Below are positions 8,353-17,347 of a stretch of DNA of 64,000 bases, in pieces. A program made the position numbers and the translations under genes. The DNA lies in NCBI RefSeq assembly GCF_963920485.1, contig NZ_OY986431.1:1302001-1366000 (forward strand). The letters run 5' to 3'. The notes beneath the pieces were generated by a model. That model searched no databases. It saw only the letters and a program-made list of their open reading frames with translations, and was not told where the DNA came from. Numbering within the stretch: position 1 is the stretch's first letter; each line of letters starts with the position of its first letter. The DNA is from Cyanobium usitatum str. Tous (GTDB lineage: Bacteria > Cyanobacteriota > Cyanobacteriia > PCC-6307 > Cyanobiaceae).

Positions 8353-9222
8353 TCAGGTGAGCTTGCGATCCAGCAATGGTCGAATTAGGAGAAATAACCC
8401 TACTGCCAAACAAGCCAACACCATCAAGCAGCTGCCAGCGGTGATGTCACCGTAGGGGGCCTCCAACACAACGGCAGTGAGAGAGAACTGGCCGGAATAT
8501 GCAGCGCGAATCGGTTCAATCGCGAAGGTAAGGGGATTCAGGGATGCAAGCCAGCCCAACCAACTCGGCATGAACGACAGGGGTGCCAACGCCGTGCTTG
8601 CAAAAAGCAGCGGCAAGTTGGCCACAAAGATCACAGCGATCAACTCAATGTGACCCGGCAGGGCAAAGGCCAAGCCCAGGCTCAAGGCCGTGACCGCAAA
8701 CACCAACAGCAACAGGGTGATGAGCACCAACAGCATGCCCACCCCCCCGGGCCAGCCGTAGCCCAACAGGGCAGCGGTAGCCATGATCGCCAAGCTCTGG
8801 ACCAGACTCAAGCTGGTGATGTAAAGCACGGAAGCCAGCACGATCGAACTGCGGGAGCGCAGGGGTGCCACGAGCAGCCTGTTGAGAAAGCCAAATTCCC
8901 GATCAAACATCACCGGTAGGCCGGCGTTGAGTGCCGCACTAAAGGCGGTGAAGACAATCACCCCAGCCCCAAGGAACCGCCCGTAGCTGATACCACCTGG
9001 CAGCAGGCCTGCGGGAGCCTTGGCAAACAAAGCCCCAAACAATACCAACCAGATCAGCGGTTGCAACACTCCAGCCACCAGGGTGGAGGGGCGGCGCTGC
9101 AACTGCAGGAACAGTCGCCTGGTGAGCGCCAGGGTTTCCTGGCTGATCTCGGCCAGGGCGGAGGGCTGCTCTGCAGCTTCCTGCGAGCGATTGGAGATGG
9201 TGGGATTGGAGATGGTCATCAC
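8353..9222 (-). CDS. ABC-2 type transporter permease
   Basis: Integral membrane subunit (289 residues) of an ABC-2 exporter. It has an N-terminal cytosolic segment followed by six hydrophobic stretches, including VLQPLIWLVLFGALFA and GMLLVLITLLLLVFAVTALS. The family exports drugs, polysaccharides or pigments. Its ATG overlaps by 4 bases the stop of the partner ATPase gene upstream, so the pair forms one translational unit. Substrate unknown; DrrB-like by overall pattern. Confidence 0.85.
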   Translation of the reverse strand: MMTISNPTISNRSQEAAEQPSALAEISQETLALTRRLFLQLQRRPSTLVAGVLQPLIWLVLFGALFAKAPAGLLPGGISYGRFLGAGVIVFTAFSAALNAGLPVMFDREFGFLNRLLVAPLRSRSSIVLASVLYITSLSLVQSLAIMATAALLGYGWPGGVGMLLVLITLLLLVFAVTALSLGLAFALPGHIELIAVIFVANLPLLFASTALAPLSFMPSWLGWLASLNPLTFAIEPIRAAYSGQFSLTAVVLEAPYGDITAGSCLMVLACLAVGLFLLIRPLLDRKLT

Positions 9223-10241
9223 ATGCTTGCTTTGCGTTCGGCTTTGAGATCGCGGCTACCGGCCACGGCCAGCTCCGAATCCATCAGGGTGCGGCCAGTG
9301 GCCTGGAGATACACATCGTCCAGGCTAGGGCGGCTCTGGGCTAAGGCAAACACGGGCAAGTCGGCGGTGGCCAATTGCTGGCGCAGCTGCTCCACCACCT
9401 CATCGTGCTCAATCACTAAGTTGAGCGAATAGCCCTGGGCCTGGTTGACCACCACCTGCCGCACCCCTGGGCAGTCTTGGAGCAGGGCTTGCACCGTGGC
9501 CGCTTCGTTGGCATCACTGAATTCCCGCACCCGCAAGGTGAGCCGATCACCGCCCAAGGCCGCCTTGAGGGAGGAGGGGGCCCCTTCGGCAATCACGGTG
9601 CCCGATTCTATAATCGCCAGGTGATCGGCCAGGGCATCCACCTCTTCGAGATAGTGGGTACTGAGCAGGACCGTGGTGCCGCCATCACGGAGTTGGCGCA
9701 ACACCTGCCAAATTCTGGCCCGACTCTCAATATCCAGGCCCACGGTGGGCTCGTCCAAGACCAACACCTGGGGACTGTGCAGCAAACCAGCTGCCAAATC
9801 GAGCCGGCGGCGCATCCCGCCCGAATAGCTGCCGCAGCGGCGATCGATCCAATCGCCCATGCCCATCAGATCGATCAATTCAGCCATTCGGCGATTGCGT
9901 TGGCGCCGTGGCAGGTGATAGAGGTCGCCCTGGAGCTGCAGCAATTCACGCCCCGTGAGGATCTTGTCGATCGCCACGTCCTGGGCCACGTAGCCCAGCA
10001 ACCGGCGCACCCCCCGGGGATCGGCCAGGGCGTCGAGGCCCGCTACCCGCACCGTGCCGCTGTCGGGTGCGAGCAGGGTACAAAGAATGCGCAGGGCGGT
10101 GCTTTTGCCGGCGCCATTGGGGCCAAGCAGGCCATAAAGGCTGCCCGCCGGCACCTGCAAGGAGAGATTATTAAGAGCGGAAATTGAGAGACCCTTGGGC
10201 GCATTGTAACGCTTGTTCAGACGATGCAGATCAATCACCAA
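9219..10241 (-). CDS. ABC-2 exporter ATP-binding protein (DrrA-like)
   Basis: ATPase partner of the permease encoded just downstream, 340 residues. Walker A GPNGAGKST, signature YSGGMRRRLDLA, Walker B VLVLDEPTVGLD and H-loop LSTHYLEEVD are intact; the C-terminal 100 residues form the DrrA-type extension. It follows a stretch with no gene, so its promoter lies in 10242-10400. Located inside element A, the pair may be cargo conferring export of a toxic compound. Confidence 0.88.
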   Translation of the reverse strand: MVIDLHRLNKRYNAPKGLSISALNNLSLQVPAGSLYGLLGPNGAGKSTALRILCTLLAPDSGTVRVAGLDALADPRGVRRLLGYVAQDVAIDKILTGRELLQLQGDLYHLPRRQRNRRMAELIDLMGMGDWIDRRCGSYSGGMRRRLDLAAGLLHSPQVLVLDEPTVGLDIESRARIWQVLRQLRDGGTTVLLSTHYLEEVDALADHLAIIESGTVIAEGAPSSLKAALGGDRLTLRVREFSDANEAATVQALLQDCPGVRQVVVNQAQGYSLNLVIEHDEVVEQLRQQLATADLPVFALAQSRPSLDDVYLQATGRTLMDSELAVAGSRDLKAERKASM

Positions 10242-11149
10242 ATACCTATAAAGAAAAACTCCTTATCAAAATTTTACATGAGGGCACCCAAGAAAATCAA
10301 TGACCGCGCTTGAGGAAATTCTCGAAACCAGACTGGCCAGCGGTCATTGCTGATTTTATTTTCTAGAAATGTCACAAAAAATCATGACCAGATCTGCGAA
10401 TTTGCGTCCTTAATGCATGGCATGCCACCCATTGCACTGGAGACGCAAAGACGGCCCAAAGCTTGAGGTAGGAGATGGAGATAATCCAGCAAGCTATTGC
10501 GCCTTCAAGGACAGAGTTGAATAATTGGCTAGTTGTGTGATGAAACAGTCTTTTGATAAACATGGGGATTCGGGCGTAAGTAAATAGTGATTCAAGACAA
10601 TCGAGAAGCGGTTTTCGTAGCGACAGGAGCTCAGGTCAGCGACTGAGGGAAATGTGTTGGAATGGTTGGGTTCTCGGGCATAAACTACATAGGCAAGTGC
10701 AGCACAAGTTGTAAGCTTTAAGTCAACCATAAATATCCTCCAGACCACCGACTCCCTTGCATTTGCCACGCAATTTACACCTTGCATTGCTGAAATTGCA
10801 CAAATACTTCGCTATTGGTACTTGAGCTGCGTATTTTGCACGGTGATCTCGCGCCCACTTATTGCGGTGGTCTGGTTTTTCTTGACAGCTCCCACCCCCA
10901 TTGACTCGGTTTGCCTCGATTCGGCAGAAAGTGATCAGAGCCATGCGGTAGTGAACCTGCGAGCGGCAATAGACTGCAGCTCGTAATTGATGTGGATGAG
11001 CTAACAGATCGTTAATTCACTACGCTCACGGTTACAGTAACCTTTAATCCAGAAATCAAGCTTTTTTTGCAGCTACTCGGCCGCTTGAAGCACTGGAGCC
11101 TCGTCATTGAGGTCTAGCTCCAACAGCTGAGCTAGCCCATGGTGGCGGG
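10242..11149. other. intergenic region, about 900 bases, no supported gene
   Basis: AT-richer than its surroundings. Several short leftward frames exist, but none has a ribosome-binding site, a family pattern or coding-like composition. The last 40 bases before the thermonuclease gene encode the remains of what should be its signal-peptide end, in frame but without a start. Confidence 0.4.
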
Positions 11150-11731
11150 GTGGATGCCAGCGGCTGCCATACCAACAAGAAAACAGGCGACTACCACTGC
11201 CACGGCGGCGGGAGCCCAAGCCCCAGCCCCAGTCCGAGCCGATCTGTTTACAGCGCACCGGCACCAGCACCAGCGCCAAGACGTAGCCAACCGAAGCCTG
11301 TAGCAGCTGCCGTTGCTGGCCCTGCAACGCTGGTATCAGTGGGTGATGGCGACACCATTCGGGTGACCACCGCCAAGGGGCAGAAGGTGACGATCCGCAT
11401 GGCTTGCATTGACGCACCAGAGACCGCCCAGGGGGAGAGCGGCACACAAGCAACCCTGGTTTTGAAGCAACTGCTGGGTGCTGGCCCAGTCGAGATCAAG
11501 CCGCAGACGGTTGACCGCTATGGCCGCACTGTTGCTGAGGTCTACGCGGGTGGCCGCAACATCAACCTGGAAATGGTGCGATTGGGCATGGCCTACGCCT
11601 ACCGGGACTACCTGAGCGGCTGCGATGCGAACGCTTACCTAGGCGCTGAGGCACAGGCTGAGCGGGGCCGGCAGGGTGTCTGGCGCTGGGGCAATGAGGC
11701 CAAGCCCTGGGACTTCAGGAAGGGGCAGTAG
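11150..11731 (+). CDS. thermonuclease (SNase) family protein, 5' end probably lost
   Basis: Predicted Ca-dependent extracellular or periplasmic nuclease, 193 residues from GTG 11150. The N-terminal part has a Cys/His motif, SGCHTNKKTGDYHCH, then a Ser/Pro-rich linker (residues 20-55) and the SNase fold from about 58: DGDTIRV, the active-site MACIDAPE, and VDRYGRTVAEV with the catalytic Arg. Relatives are exported, yet no signal peptide is encoded. Upstream in frame is HGGGVDASGCH preceded by a stop, so the leader has probably been lost or shifted. A second, complete nuclease is at 63029. Confidence 0.75.
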   Translation: MDASGCHTNKKTGDYHCHGGGSPSPSPSPSRSVYSAPAPAPAPRRSQPKPVAAAVAGPATLVSVGDGDTIRVTTAKGQKVTIRMACIDAPETAQGESGTQATLVLKQLLGAGPVEIKPQTVDRYGRTVAEVYAGGRNINLEMVRLGMAYAYRDYLSGCDANAYLGAEAQAERGRQGVWRWGNEAKPWDFRKGQ

Positions 11732-11763
11732 ACCACCACGCAACCGCCCCTAGGCAGCACCGT

Positions 11764-11925
11764 TCAGCTCGCCCCAATGCCGTCAAGGAAGACCCGTCCC
11801 TTCTGGCTGAGCAGTGCCAGGTTCCGCCTGCCTTCTCGGGGGTCCTGTTCAACTGCCACCAGACCGAAGCCCGGCTTGCCCTTGCGGTTGATGGCCGAGA
11901 GCCGCTGCACAGTCCGGCTGTTCGT
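11764..11925 (-). pseudogene. 3' fragment of a MarR-family gene
   Basis: About 53 codons nearly identical to the end of the intact MarR gene at 13785-14099 (RTVQRLSAINRKGKPGFGL onward), with a few substitutions. The similarity stops abruptly at the strand position where the intact gene continues into its recognition helix, and unrelated sequence follows. A truncated duplicate. Confidence 0.75.
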
Positions 11926-12145
11926 CGCTGTGCTGGTGCTCTCCCTGGGAGGCACGCTCCTCCTGGGAATCGACAGCTACCGCTTCCACACCGTGCCCGA
12001 ACATCGACTGGTGCAGCGGATGACGATCATCGTCGTGCCGATGCTGCAATCGACAGTCGTGATCGCGATCGCCCCGCTGCTTCAGGCGTATCGGATGCTG
12101 GCAGGCCGTGGCCGCGCAGGGGCTGGGCGGTCAAGGCGCCGCTGA
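11920..12145 (+). pseudogene. fragment of a membrane protein fused to the MarR remnant
   Basis: Rightward frame with two hydrophobic segments (LFVAVLVLSLGGTLLLGI and MTIIVVPMLQSTVVIAIAPL) and a basic tail. Its upstream part is only the antisense of the MarR fragment, so the true 5' end is missing. Probably a 5'-truncated gene joined at the duplication breakpoint. Confidence 0.5.
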
Positions 12146-12160
12146 GCAAACGGCAAAAGG

Positions 12161-12382
12161 TCAGGCCTTGTTGCCCAGACCCTTGAAGGCGTCGCCGACG
12201 GCATCGGCAGCATCCGCCACCTTGTCCTTGAGGCCACCGGCGGCATCGATCACCTTGGCCTGAAGCTGCTTGGCCTCGCCTGCGGCCTTGAGTTGATCAT
12301 CACCGGTGAGCTCACCGGCCGCAGCCTGCAGCTTGCCCTCGGCATCCTTGGCGGAGGCCTTGATCTTGTCTTCCAGGCTCAT
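12161..12382 (-). CDS. CsbD family stress protein
   Basis: 73 residues, starting MSLEDKIKASAKDAEGKLQ and rich in Ala, Lys, Asp and Gly in a helical heptad-like pattern, as in CsbD/YjbJ proteins induced by general stress. Exact function in the family is unknown. The neighbouring leftward gene encodes a GlsB/YeaQ-type stress membrane protein, so the two may be co-induced. Confidence 0.85.
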   Translation of the reverse strand: MSLEDKIKASAKDAEGKLQAAAGELTGDDQLKAAGEAKQLQAKVIDAAGGLKDKVADAADAVGDAFKGLGNKA

Positions 12383-12450
12383 GGCGATGAGGTGAAGGAA
12401 CTGGTGAGAACGTTAGGCCCAGCGAAGTGATGGATCCATGGAAGGAGGGA

Positions 12451-12696
12451 TCAGGCCCGTTTGAGCACCCTGAGCACCACCAGCAGGATCACCGCACCGA
12501 GGGTGGCCACCACAATGCTGCCCAGCAGGCCGCCGCCCACTGCCCCACCGAGACCGCTGAAGAGAAGACCACCGAGCAGGGCGCCGATGATGCCCACCAC
12601 CAGATCCCCGACGAGCCCGAAGCCTCCCCCTTTGACGAGAACCCCGGCAAGCCAGCCGGCAATCACGCCGACGAGGAGGAACCAGAGAACGTTCAT
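12451..12696 (-). CDS. GlsB/YeaQ/YmgE family membrane protein
   Basis: 81 residues from ATG 12696: MNVLWFLLVGVIAGWLAG, then glycine-rich hydrophobic helices (GIIGALLGGLLFSGLGG) and a short basic tail. This is the transglycosylase-associated/GlsB family of small stress-induced inner-membrane proteins. A longer upstream frame is an artefact. Pairs with the CsbD gene. Confidence 0.87.
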   Translation of the reverse strand: MNVLWFLLVGVIAGWLAGVLVKGGGFGLVGDLVVGIIGALLGGLLFSGLGGAVGGGLLGSIVVATLGAVILLVVLRVLKRA

Positions 12697-12831
12697 GGTG
12701 GAACCTGCTCGGGAGAGGAGCGCCATCGGATCGTAACCCTCGTGGTTGCGACCGCCATGGTCTCGTAGAACTTCGTAGTCCTTGCTACCGCCGTCGCCGC
12801 TCACAGCGATGGCCTGCCTGTCCCTCAGGCG

Positions 12832-13503
12832 GTGCTCGATCGCATGGCCGGTCGCAGCATCCGCAACAGCAGCGGCACCAGCAGGAAGCGCAGACCCTTC
12901 ACCCTGGAGGAGGCTGCAACGCTGATCCGCATCAGCCGCCACCAACAGGGCAGACCCCTCGACCGCTGGGCATTACCGCTGGGGCTGGCATTGGGGTGCA
13001 GGCTCGAAGAATTGGCCGGCATTAGGAAAGAAGACATCGCCCTGGTGGATGGCATCCCTGTGGTGAACATTCACCCCAGCGAAGAACGGCGACTGAAGAA
13101 TGATTCCAGCTGCCGGGTCATACCCATCCCTCAGGCGCTGCAACTGGAATCCTTCCTGGACTGGGTGGAGGGCCAATCAGATGGGTTGCTATTCCCAGAA
13201 CCCACACCACCAGCGGCAGACCCCAGGCTCAGCCACTACGCCTCAGTCCGATTGGGGAAGTTGATTCGGAAGCAGGCACTCATTACTGACCCCACAGCGG
13301 TGTTCCATTCGGCCCGGCATTTCACCGCTCAACAACTCGTCGATGCTGGCTGCGAACAGCGCATGATCGAGCAAGTACTGGGGCATGGGTCAAAGTCCAT
13401 GACCGCCAGATACAGCAGAGCAGGCATTCCTATCCCTCAGATGCTGACCGCAATGGAACAACGCGATTGGAGCTGGTGGCCAGATCTGCATGCAGGTTGC
13501 TGA
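12832..13503 (+). pseudogene. tyrosine recombinase, catalytic domain only (5'-truncated)
   Basis: 223 residues hold the full catalytic domain: Arg box GCRLEELAGI, HSARHFTAQ with His and Arg, LGHGSKSMTARYS with His and the nucleophilic Tyr. The core-binding and arm-binding N-terminal domains are missing, although the frame is open back to about 12769. It differs in sequence from the two full-length island integrases, so it is the residue of another mobile element. Could still be expressed, but is unlikely to recombine. Confidence 0.7.
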
Positions 13504-13771
13504 TGGCCCGGCCAACTGGCTGACCATTGCTCCCAACGCCCGCCAGATGGCCTTGAAGGAAGGGATGATCGACCCGCAGTATGTCGAGGAGGGCCCTGAC
13601 GGCAGCGTTCATGTTGCTTTGGATGAGCCGGTGCTGGAGCAGGAGATCAACGGCTTTACCTACGCCTGGCTGAACGAAGAGTGGGTGGTCCTGATCCCTG
13701 ACGACGCCATGCCGCTACCGCTCACGCCTGAGCAGGCCGAATTGCTGCGCAGCCTTGAGCCAGGGAGCTGA
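13490..13771 (+). CDS. hypothetical protein
   Basis: 93 residues overlapping the recombinase end by 14 bases. Acidic, with WLTIAPNARQMALKEGMI near the start and a middle part YAWLNEEWVVLIPDDAMPLP. No family recognised. Convergent with the MarR gene. Composition looks coding. Confidence 0.5.
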   Translation: MQVADGPANWLTIAPNARQMALKEGMIDPQYVEEGPDGSVHVALDEPVLEQEINGFTYAWLNEEWVVLIPDDAMPLPLTPEQAELLRSLEPGS

Positions 13772-13784
13772 TCAGCAGCACCGC

Positions 13785-14099
13785 TCAGCTCGCCTCAATG
13801 CCGTCGAGGAACACCCGTCCCCTCTGGCTGAGCAGTGCCAGATACCGCCGGCCCTCACGAGGATCACGCTCCACTGCGACCAGACCGAAGCCCGGCTTGC
13901 CCTTGCGGTTGATGGCCGAGAGCCGCTGCACAGTCCGGCTGACAGCTGAGTTACTCAGCGCCAGGTGGGAGCACAGCTGCTCATAGGTCTGGGGCCCGCG
14001 CTCCATGAGCAGGGCGATGATCTGGGCATCAGCAATGCGGGCATCGCCTCCCTGGGTCTCCAGCAGGCGCAGGGCTGAGCAGAGTTTGCGGAAGTCCAT
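13785..14099 (-). CDS. MarR-like winged-helix regulator
   Basis: 104 residues from ATG 14099; longer upstream frames are unlikely. A winged-helix DNA-binding fold is seen: ADAQIIALLMERGPQTYEQLCSH (helices 1-2), then LSNSAVSRTVQRL (recognition helix) and a wing with AVERDPREGRRYLALL. It is shorter than typical MarR (about 140), lacking parts of the dimerisation helices. Its last 53 codons are duplicated in the fragment at 11764. Target genes unknown. Confidence 0.7.
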   Translation of the reverse strand: MDFRKLCSALRLLETQGGDARIADAQIIALLMERGPQTYEQLCSHLALSNSAVSRTVQRLSAINRKGKPGFGLVAVERDPREGRRYLALLSQRGRVFLDGIEAS

Positions 14100-14292
14100 T
14101 GGATTGGTCGTTGCTTCCCCCGACTCTGCGGTGCCACCCACCCCTGCAAAACCGTTGCTGTGACAGGGATTTCTGCCAGCGGAACAAACGTCCGCTAACA
14201 AGCCAGCAGGGCTCCAGGGCGTGGTCTCAACTCTGCTGCGACTCTGCTGCTGGGTGCCGTCAACTGGCACACGAGTGGGTTGCAGGTGGGGG

Positions 14293-14550
14293 TCAGGGAT
14301 CGCTGCCGCCGCCATCCCCGTAGCTGCGCTGCACTTCCCTCCATCGTTCCCAGCCTTCTTCAGTCCAGCAGCGGCGCCATGCCTCCAGTTCAGTGGCGTC
14401 ATCAAGCGTGGCACCGGGCTCGTAACCAATGCACTCCCTCACTCCGAGGTAGGCGCGCTTCATGTTTTCGGTATTGCAGCTTTGAACGGTGAACAGGGCT
14501 CCGACCAAAGCTGCAGCGACTAGCCAGCCCCGTTTCCTATCGGGGTTCAT
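14293..14550 (-). CDS. small exported protein, possible lipoprotein
   Basis: 85 residues beginning with a basic N terminus and hydrophobic stretch (GWLVAAALVGALFTV) ending in a lipobox-like VQSC. The mature part is charged and has three more Cys. Its ATG overlaps the TGA of the DUF4041 gene (ATGA), so it is likely co-translated with that protein and may work with it. Confidence 0.65.
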   Translation of the reverse strand: MNPDRKRGWLVAAALVGALFTVQSCNTENMKRAYLGVRECIGYEPGATLDDATELEAWRRCWTEEGWERWREVQRSYGDGGGSDP

Positions 14551-15911
14551 TGATTCCAGCTGGTTTCCAGGTGCTTCCGCTTGGCCTCGCTCATTCGGTA
14601 TTCCTTGGCCTCTGCCAGCAGGGTCAGCCGCAATTCTGAGTCAATCCCTAGGTTGTTCCTCAGCTGATCCAGCTCTTGCCTGATCTCGTCGATGGACACC
14701 CGAAAGAACTCCTTGCGCTCGTTCTCCAAGTTCAGCCGGCGTTGGTTGAAGTGTTTGTGCAGTGCGTTCTCAAGGCTGGGCGCATCGCTGGTGCGAATCA
14801 TGGCGTGAACATCGAAGGGGAATGGCACGGAGGCATCGCCCAGTTCTTTAACCCGATCCATCGGCTCCAGTCTTCTGGTCATGCCGATCTTGTAGATGTT
14901 TTCCCCGAAGCTGCCAACGTTGCTGATGATGTAAACGTGGCCGGTTTTGGTGAGCATCGCCTGGCTGATCGCTCGCTTCTTCTCCTCGATCTCAGCGATG
15001 CGCTGCTGTAGCTCCTCGATCTTGGAGTTGAGCTTGGCCTTGTCCTTTTCGCTGGCAATCAAGACCTCCTGCTCGGCCTTCTGAAGCAGCTCCTGGTACT
15101 TGGACTCCTCTTTGTCGGCCTGCTGCTGTGCCTTCTCAGCTTCTCTTGCAGCCTTCTCCTCGTCCCTCATCTGCTCACGGACCTTCGCCTGCTCCTCCTT
15201 CTCCCGTTGCTTGGCCTCCTCCCATTCGTAGACCAGCTGCAGCTCCTGAACACGCAGGTCCAAGTAGCGAGGGTTTAGCTCGCAGAAATCGTATTTCTGG
15301 GTGATTGCGTTGATCGCATCAAACGCAGACCGGATGCGCTTCTCCATGGCTTCGGCGTTCCGGTAGCTGACACGGGCAATGAAGGAGTCACTCTCACCGT
15401 TAAAAGCTCGCAGGATCAGCTTGATGGTCTTCTTCTGGGCTGCTCGCCCTTGGGTTGCTGAGCCGTTAAAGGACAGGGATTGGGTAGCAAAAGCGGCGGC
15501 TCTCCTGTTGTCACCAGTTCCGTCCTCACGGAGCATGGCTTTCTGCTTCTCCCTGATCCGCTGTAGTTCAGCCTCGTAGCTGGGCAGGTCTTCAAAGTCG
15601 TAGCGCGGCTCGTAATAGCCGATCTCAACAAGGAAGGCTGCATCGTTTGCCAGCGCCAGCTCCTCATGGATACGGGTAAGGCCACGCTTGGCAGATTCGA
15701 TCTCAGCCTCGATGCGACCGTGCTGGACCATCAATTCGCTGAGCCGCTCCTTTGCCCGGTCAACCTCCTGATCGACGTCAACGATGGGCTTGTAGCGCTG
15801 CTCTAATAGCTCAAGCTCACGCTGGAGCTTGGCCTGGGCACGTTTCGAGGAACGGAGCTGGCTAATGCTCCAGACGATGGCAGCTATAGCCAGCAGAAGC
15901 AGCAGGACCAT
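14547..15911 (-). CDS. DUF4041 / GIY-YIG (T5orf172-type) nuclease-like protein, membrane-anchored
   Basis: 454 residues. An N-terminal hydrophobic anchor (MVLLLLLAIAAIVWSI) is followed by long coiled coil (residues 20-90), a DUF4041-like region (about 90-240, with SYRNAEAMEKRIRSAFDAIN), a second Glu/Lys/Gln-rich coiled coil (240-315) and a C-terminal GIY-YIG module: GHVYIISN, then YKIGMTRRLEPMDRVKELG and ENALHKHF. T5orf172/MUG113 proteins are common on phages and islands; some neighbours are defence genes. Nuclease activity and role are inferred. Overlaps the following small lipoprotein-like gene. Confidence 0.8.
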   Translation of the reverse strand: MVLLLLLAIAAIVWSISQLRSSKRAQAKLQRELELLEQRYKPIVDVDQEVDRAKERLSELMVQHGRIEAEIESAKRGLTRIHEELALANDAAFLVEIGYYEPRYDFEDLPSYEAELQRIREKQKAMLREDGTGDNRRAAAFATQSLSFNGSATQGRAAQKKTIKLILRAFNGESDSFIARVSYRNAEAMEKRIRSAFDAINAITQKYDFCELNPRYLDLRVQELQLVYEWEEAKQREKEEQAKVREQMRDEEKAAREAEKAQQQADKEESKYQELLQKAEQEVLIASEKDKAKLNSKIEELQQRIAEIEEKKRAISQAMLTKTGHVYIISNVGSFGENIYKIGMTRRLEPMDRVKELGDASVPFPFDVHAMIRTSDAPSLENALHKHFNQRRLNLENERKEFFRVSIDEIRQELDQLRNNLGIDSELRLTLLAEAKEYRMSEAKRKHLETSWNQ

Positions 15912-16008
15912 GGTTGGTGGTGGTGTTGATCTACAAGTAGGCCAGCCCTTGCCTTAGAGATTTCTGGGGCCTGAAATCCTTTACGAGGCTTGGCTCAGTG
16001 GAGAGGGG

Positions 16009-16264
16009 TCAGGCCTCTGGCAGCCAGCCTTTCTGGCGGTGCTGGCGCCACAGCTCCCGGGCGCGCGCCTGGCTGACCAGGCCATTGCGCCCCCAGGCGC
16101 CATGTCGCTTGCGGGTGTGCACCTCAACCTCCTCCGGCAGGCCAGGCCATGGCGCCGGCTTCGCGGAAGGAGGTGCCCCAAGCGCGAAGCTCAGACTGGG
16201 TAAACGCTTGCGCAGGGGTAGCGAGGGCAAGTGCAGCAAAAGCTGTGGCGAGGAGGGTTTTCAT
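16009..16264 (-). pseudogene. small exported protein with a probable frameshift
   Basis: From ATG 16264 the protein begins with a clear signal peptide (MKTLLATAFAALALATPAQA) and runs 46 residues to a stop. The next frame continues with protein-like sequence (PWPGLPEEVEVHTRKRHGAW onward) to 16009. One base change would join them into a product of about 84 residues. It is the last gene of the exported-protein operon 17638-16009 and has the same leader before its ATG. Confidence 0.5.
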
Positions 16265-16293
16265 GGGGTGACTCGGTAGGTGGGTGGTAGAGA

Positions 16294-16950
16294 TCAGCCG
16301 CGAGCGTTGAACTCAACGATCCTGCCGCTGCCACGGGTATGGGAGCCAAAGGTAAGGACAACTTTTTGCCCATAGCCTCCATAAGCTGTTTCATTGGTCC
16401 AACCGACAACAGTGCCGTTCTGGCTGATGTTCAGCCTTGCGTAGATGTCACCACAGGCGCGTTCTTTGCACCAGACCATGGCTCTCCAGGAATAGTCCTG
16501 ATAGCTTTCTTTGCCAGGGCAATAGCCATCATCACCGCCACACCAACGGACAAAGATTCCAGGCTCTTGCTCCCACCAACCCTCAGCTTTGAAGTCTGCT
16601 TCAGCTTTGGCCGCAGCTTGCTTGCGTTCGGCGTCTTGCTTGGCAAGAGCTGCGTCTGCTTTTTTGCGGGCTTCTACAAGGTCAGCTGCAATGCGGGCCT
16701 GCTGCTCTTTGGCAAGACGCTCTGTCTCAATGCGCTTTGCCAATGGCTTAGTAAAAGCAGGGTTGGTAACGCGGTCGCTAAAAGCAGTGGGAGCAGGAAG
16801 CGCTAGCAGTCTTGTGCAGGCGTGAGTATCGCGAGCGTTGCAGGATTTGATGTCGTCTTCAACCATCTGGGTGCCAAGGCTGGCTCCGATAAAGCCGAAG
16901 GCTGATAAGGCAGCCATGGCGGTGAGAGGGAAGAGGAAACGTTTTTTCAT
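16294..16950 (-). CDS. exported hypothetical protein with coiled coil
   Basis: 218 residues. N-terminal basic/hydrophobic segment (KKRFLFPLTAMAALSAFGFI) serves as signal or anchor; residues 75-125 form a Lys/Ala/Glu-rich coiled coil; the C-terminal 95 residues are beta-rich with Trp and Cys pairs (FVRWCGGDDGYCPG, WCKERACGD) and look like an extracellular domain. No family recognised. Third gene in the operon of small exported proteins; preceded by the shared leader. Confidence 0.65.
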   Translation of the reverse strand: MKKRFLFPLTAMAALSAFGFIGASLGTQMVEDDIKSCNARDTHACTRLLALPAPTAFSDRVTNPAFTKPLAKRIETERLAKEQQARIAADLVEARKKADAALAKQDAERKQAAAKAEADFKAEGWWEQEPGIFVRWCGGDDGYCPGKESYQDYSWRAMVWCKERACGDIYARLNISQNGTVVGWTNETAYGGYGQKVVLTFGSHTRGSGRIVEFNARG

Positions 16951-16978
16951 GGTGGTGACTCGGTGGTGGGTGGGGGGA

Positions 16979-17347
16979 TCAAAGACCTAAGGCGCTTTTG
17001 GCCTCGGTCTGTGTCTTGTGGCAATAAGCGACCATCACATAGTCCGTCCCCCACTTGGCAAGGCAGGCTGTTTTGATTGGGTCAACGGTTTGGACGGTCA
17101 CAGGTGAAGCGTCTGCAAGGTTGCAGGCTTTAACTGCCCTGTCGTTAATAAGGGCTTGGGTGGAGGCGCTCATGCCTTGCTTTACAGCTTCATTTTTTAC
17201 AAAGGTCATGGTTTTGCAGGCTCTGGCAAATTCACGATTCCGCACTTGAAGGGTTGCAACTTCGACCAAGGCAGGGATGTCAAAGGCTTGGGCAGGGGTT
17301 GCAGCGAGGGTGAGGGCTGCAGCGGCGAAGAAAGGGAAGAGTTTCAT
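16979..17347 (-). CDS. exported hypothetical protein
   Basis: 122 residues with a clean signal peptide ending in ATPAQA before FDIPALVEV. The mature part has four Cys (RACKTMTF, KACNLAD, TACLAKWG, AYCHKTQ) likely forming two disulphides. No family recognised. Member of the exported-protein operon; the 30-base spacer before its ATG carries the repeated leader. Confidence 0.65.
   Translation of the reverse strand: MKLFPFFAAAALTLAATPAQAFDIPALVEVATLQVRNREFARACKTMTFVKNEAVKQGMSASTQALINDRAVKACNLADASPVTVQTVDPIKTACLAKWGTDYVMVAYCHKTQTEAKSALGL

Noticed and set aside
10372-10944. Three overlapping leftward frames of 63-97 codons
   Set aside because: No family pattern, no ribosome-binding site, overlapping each other in different frames in an AT-rich spacer.
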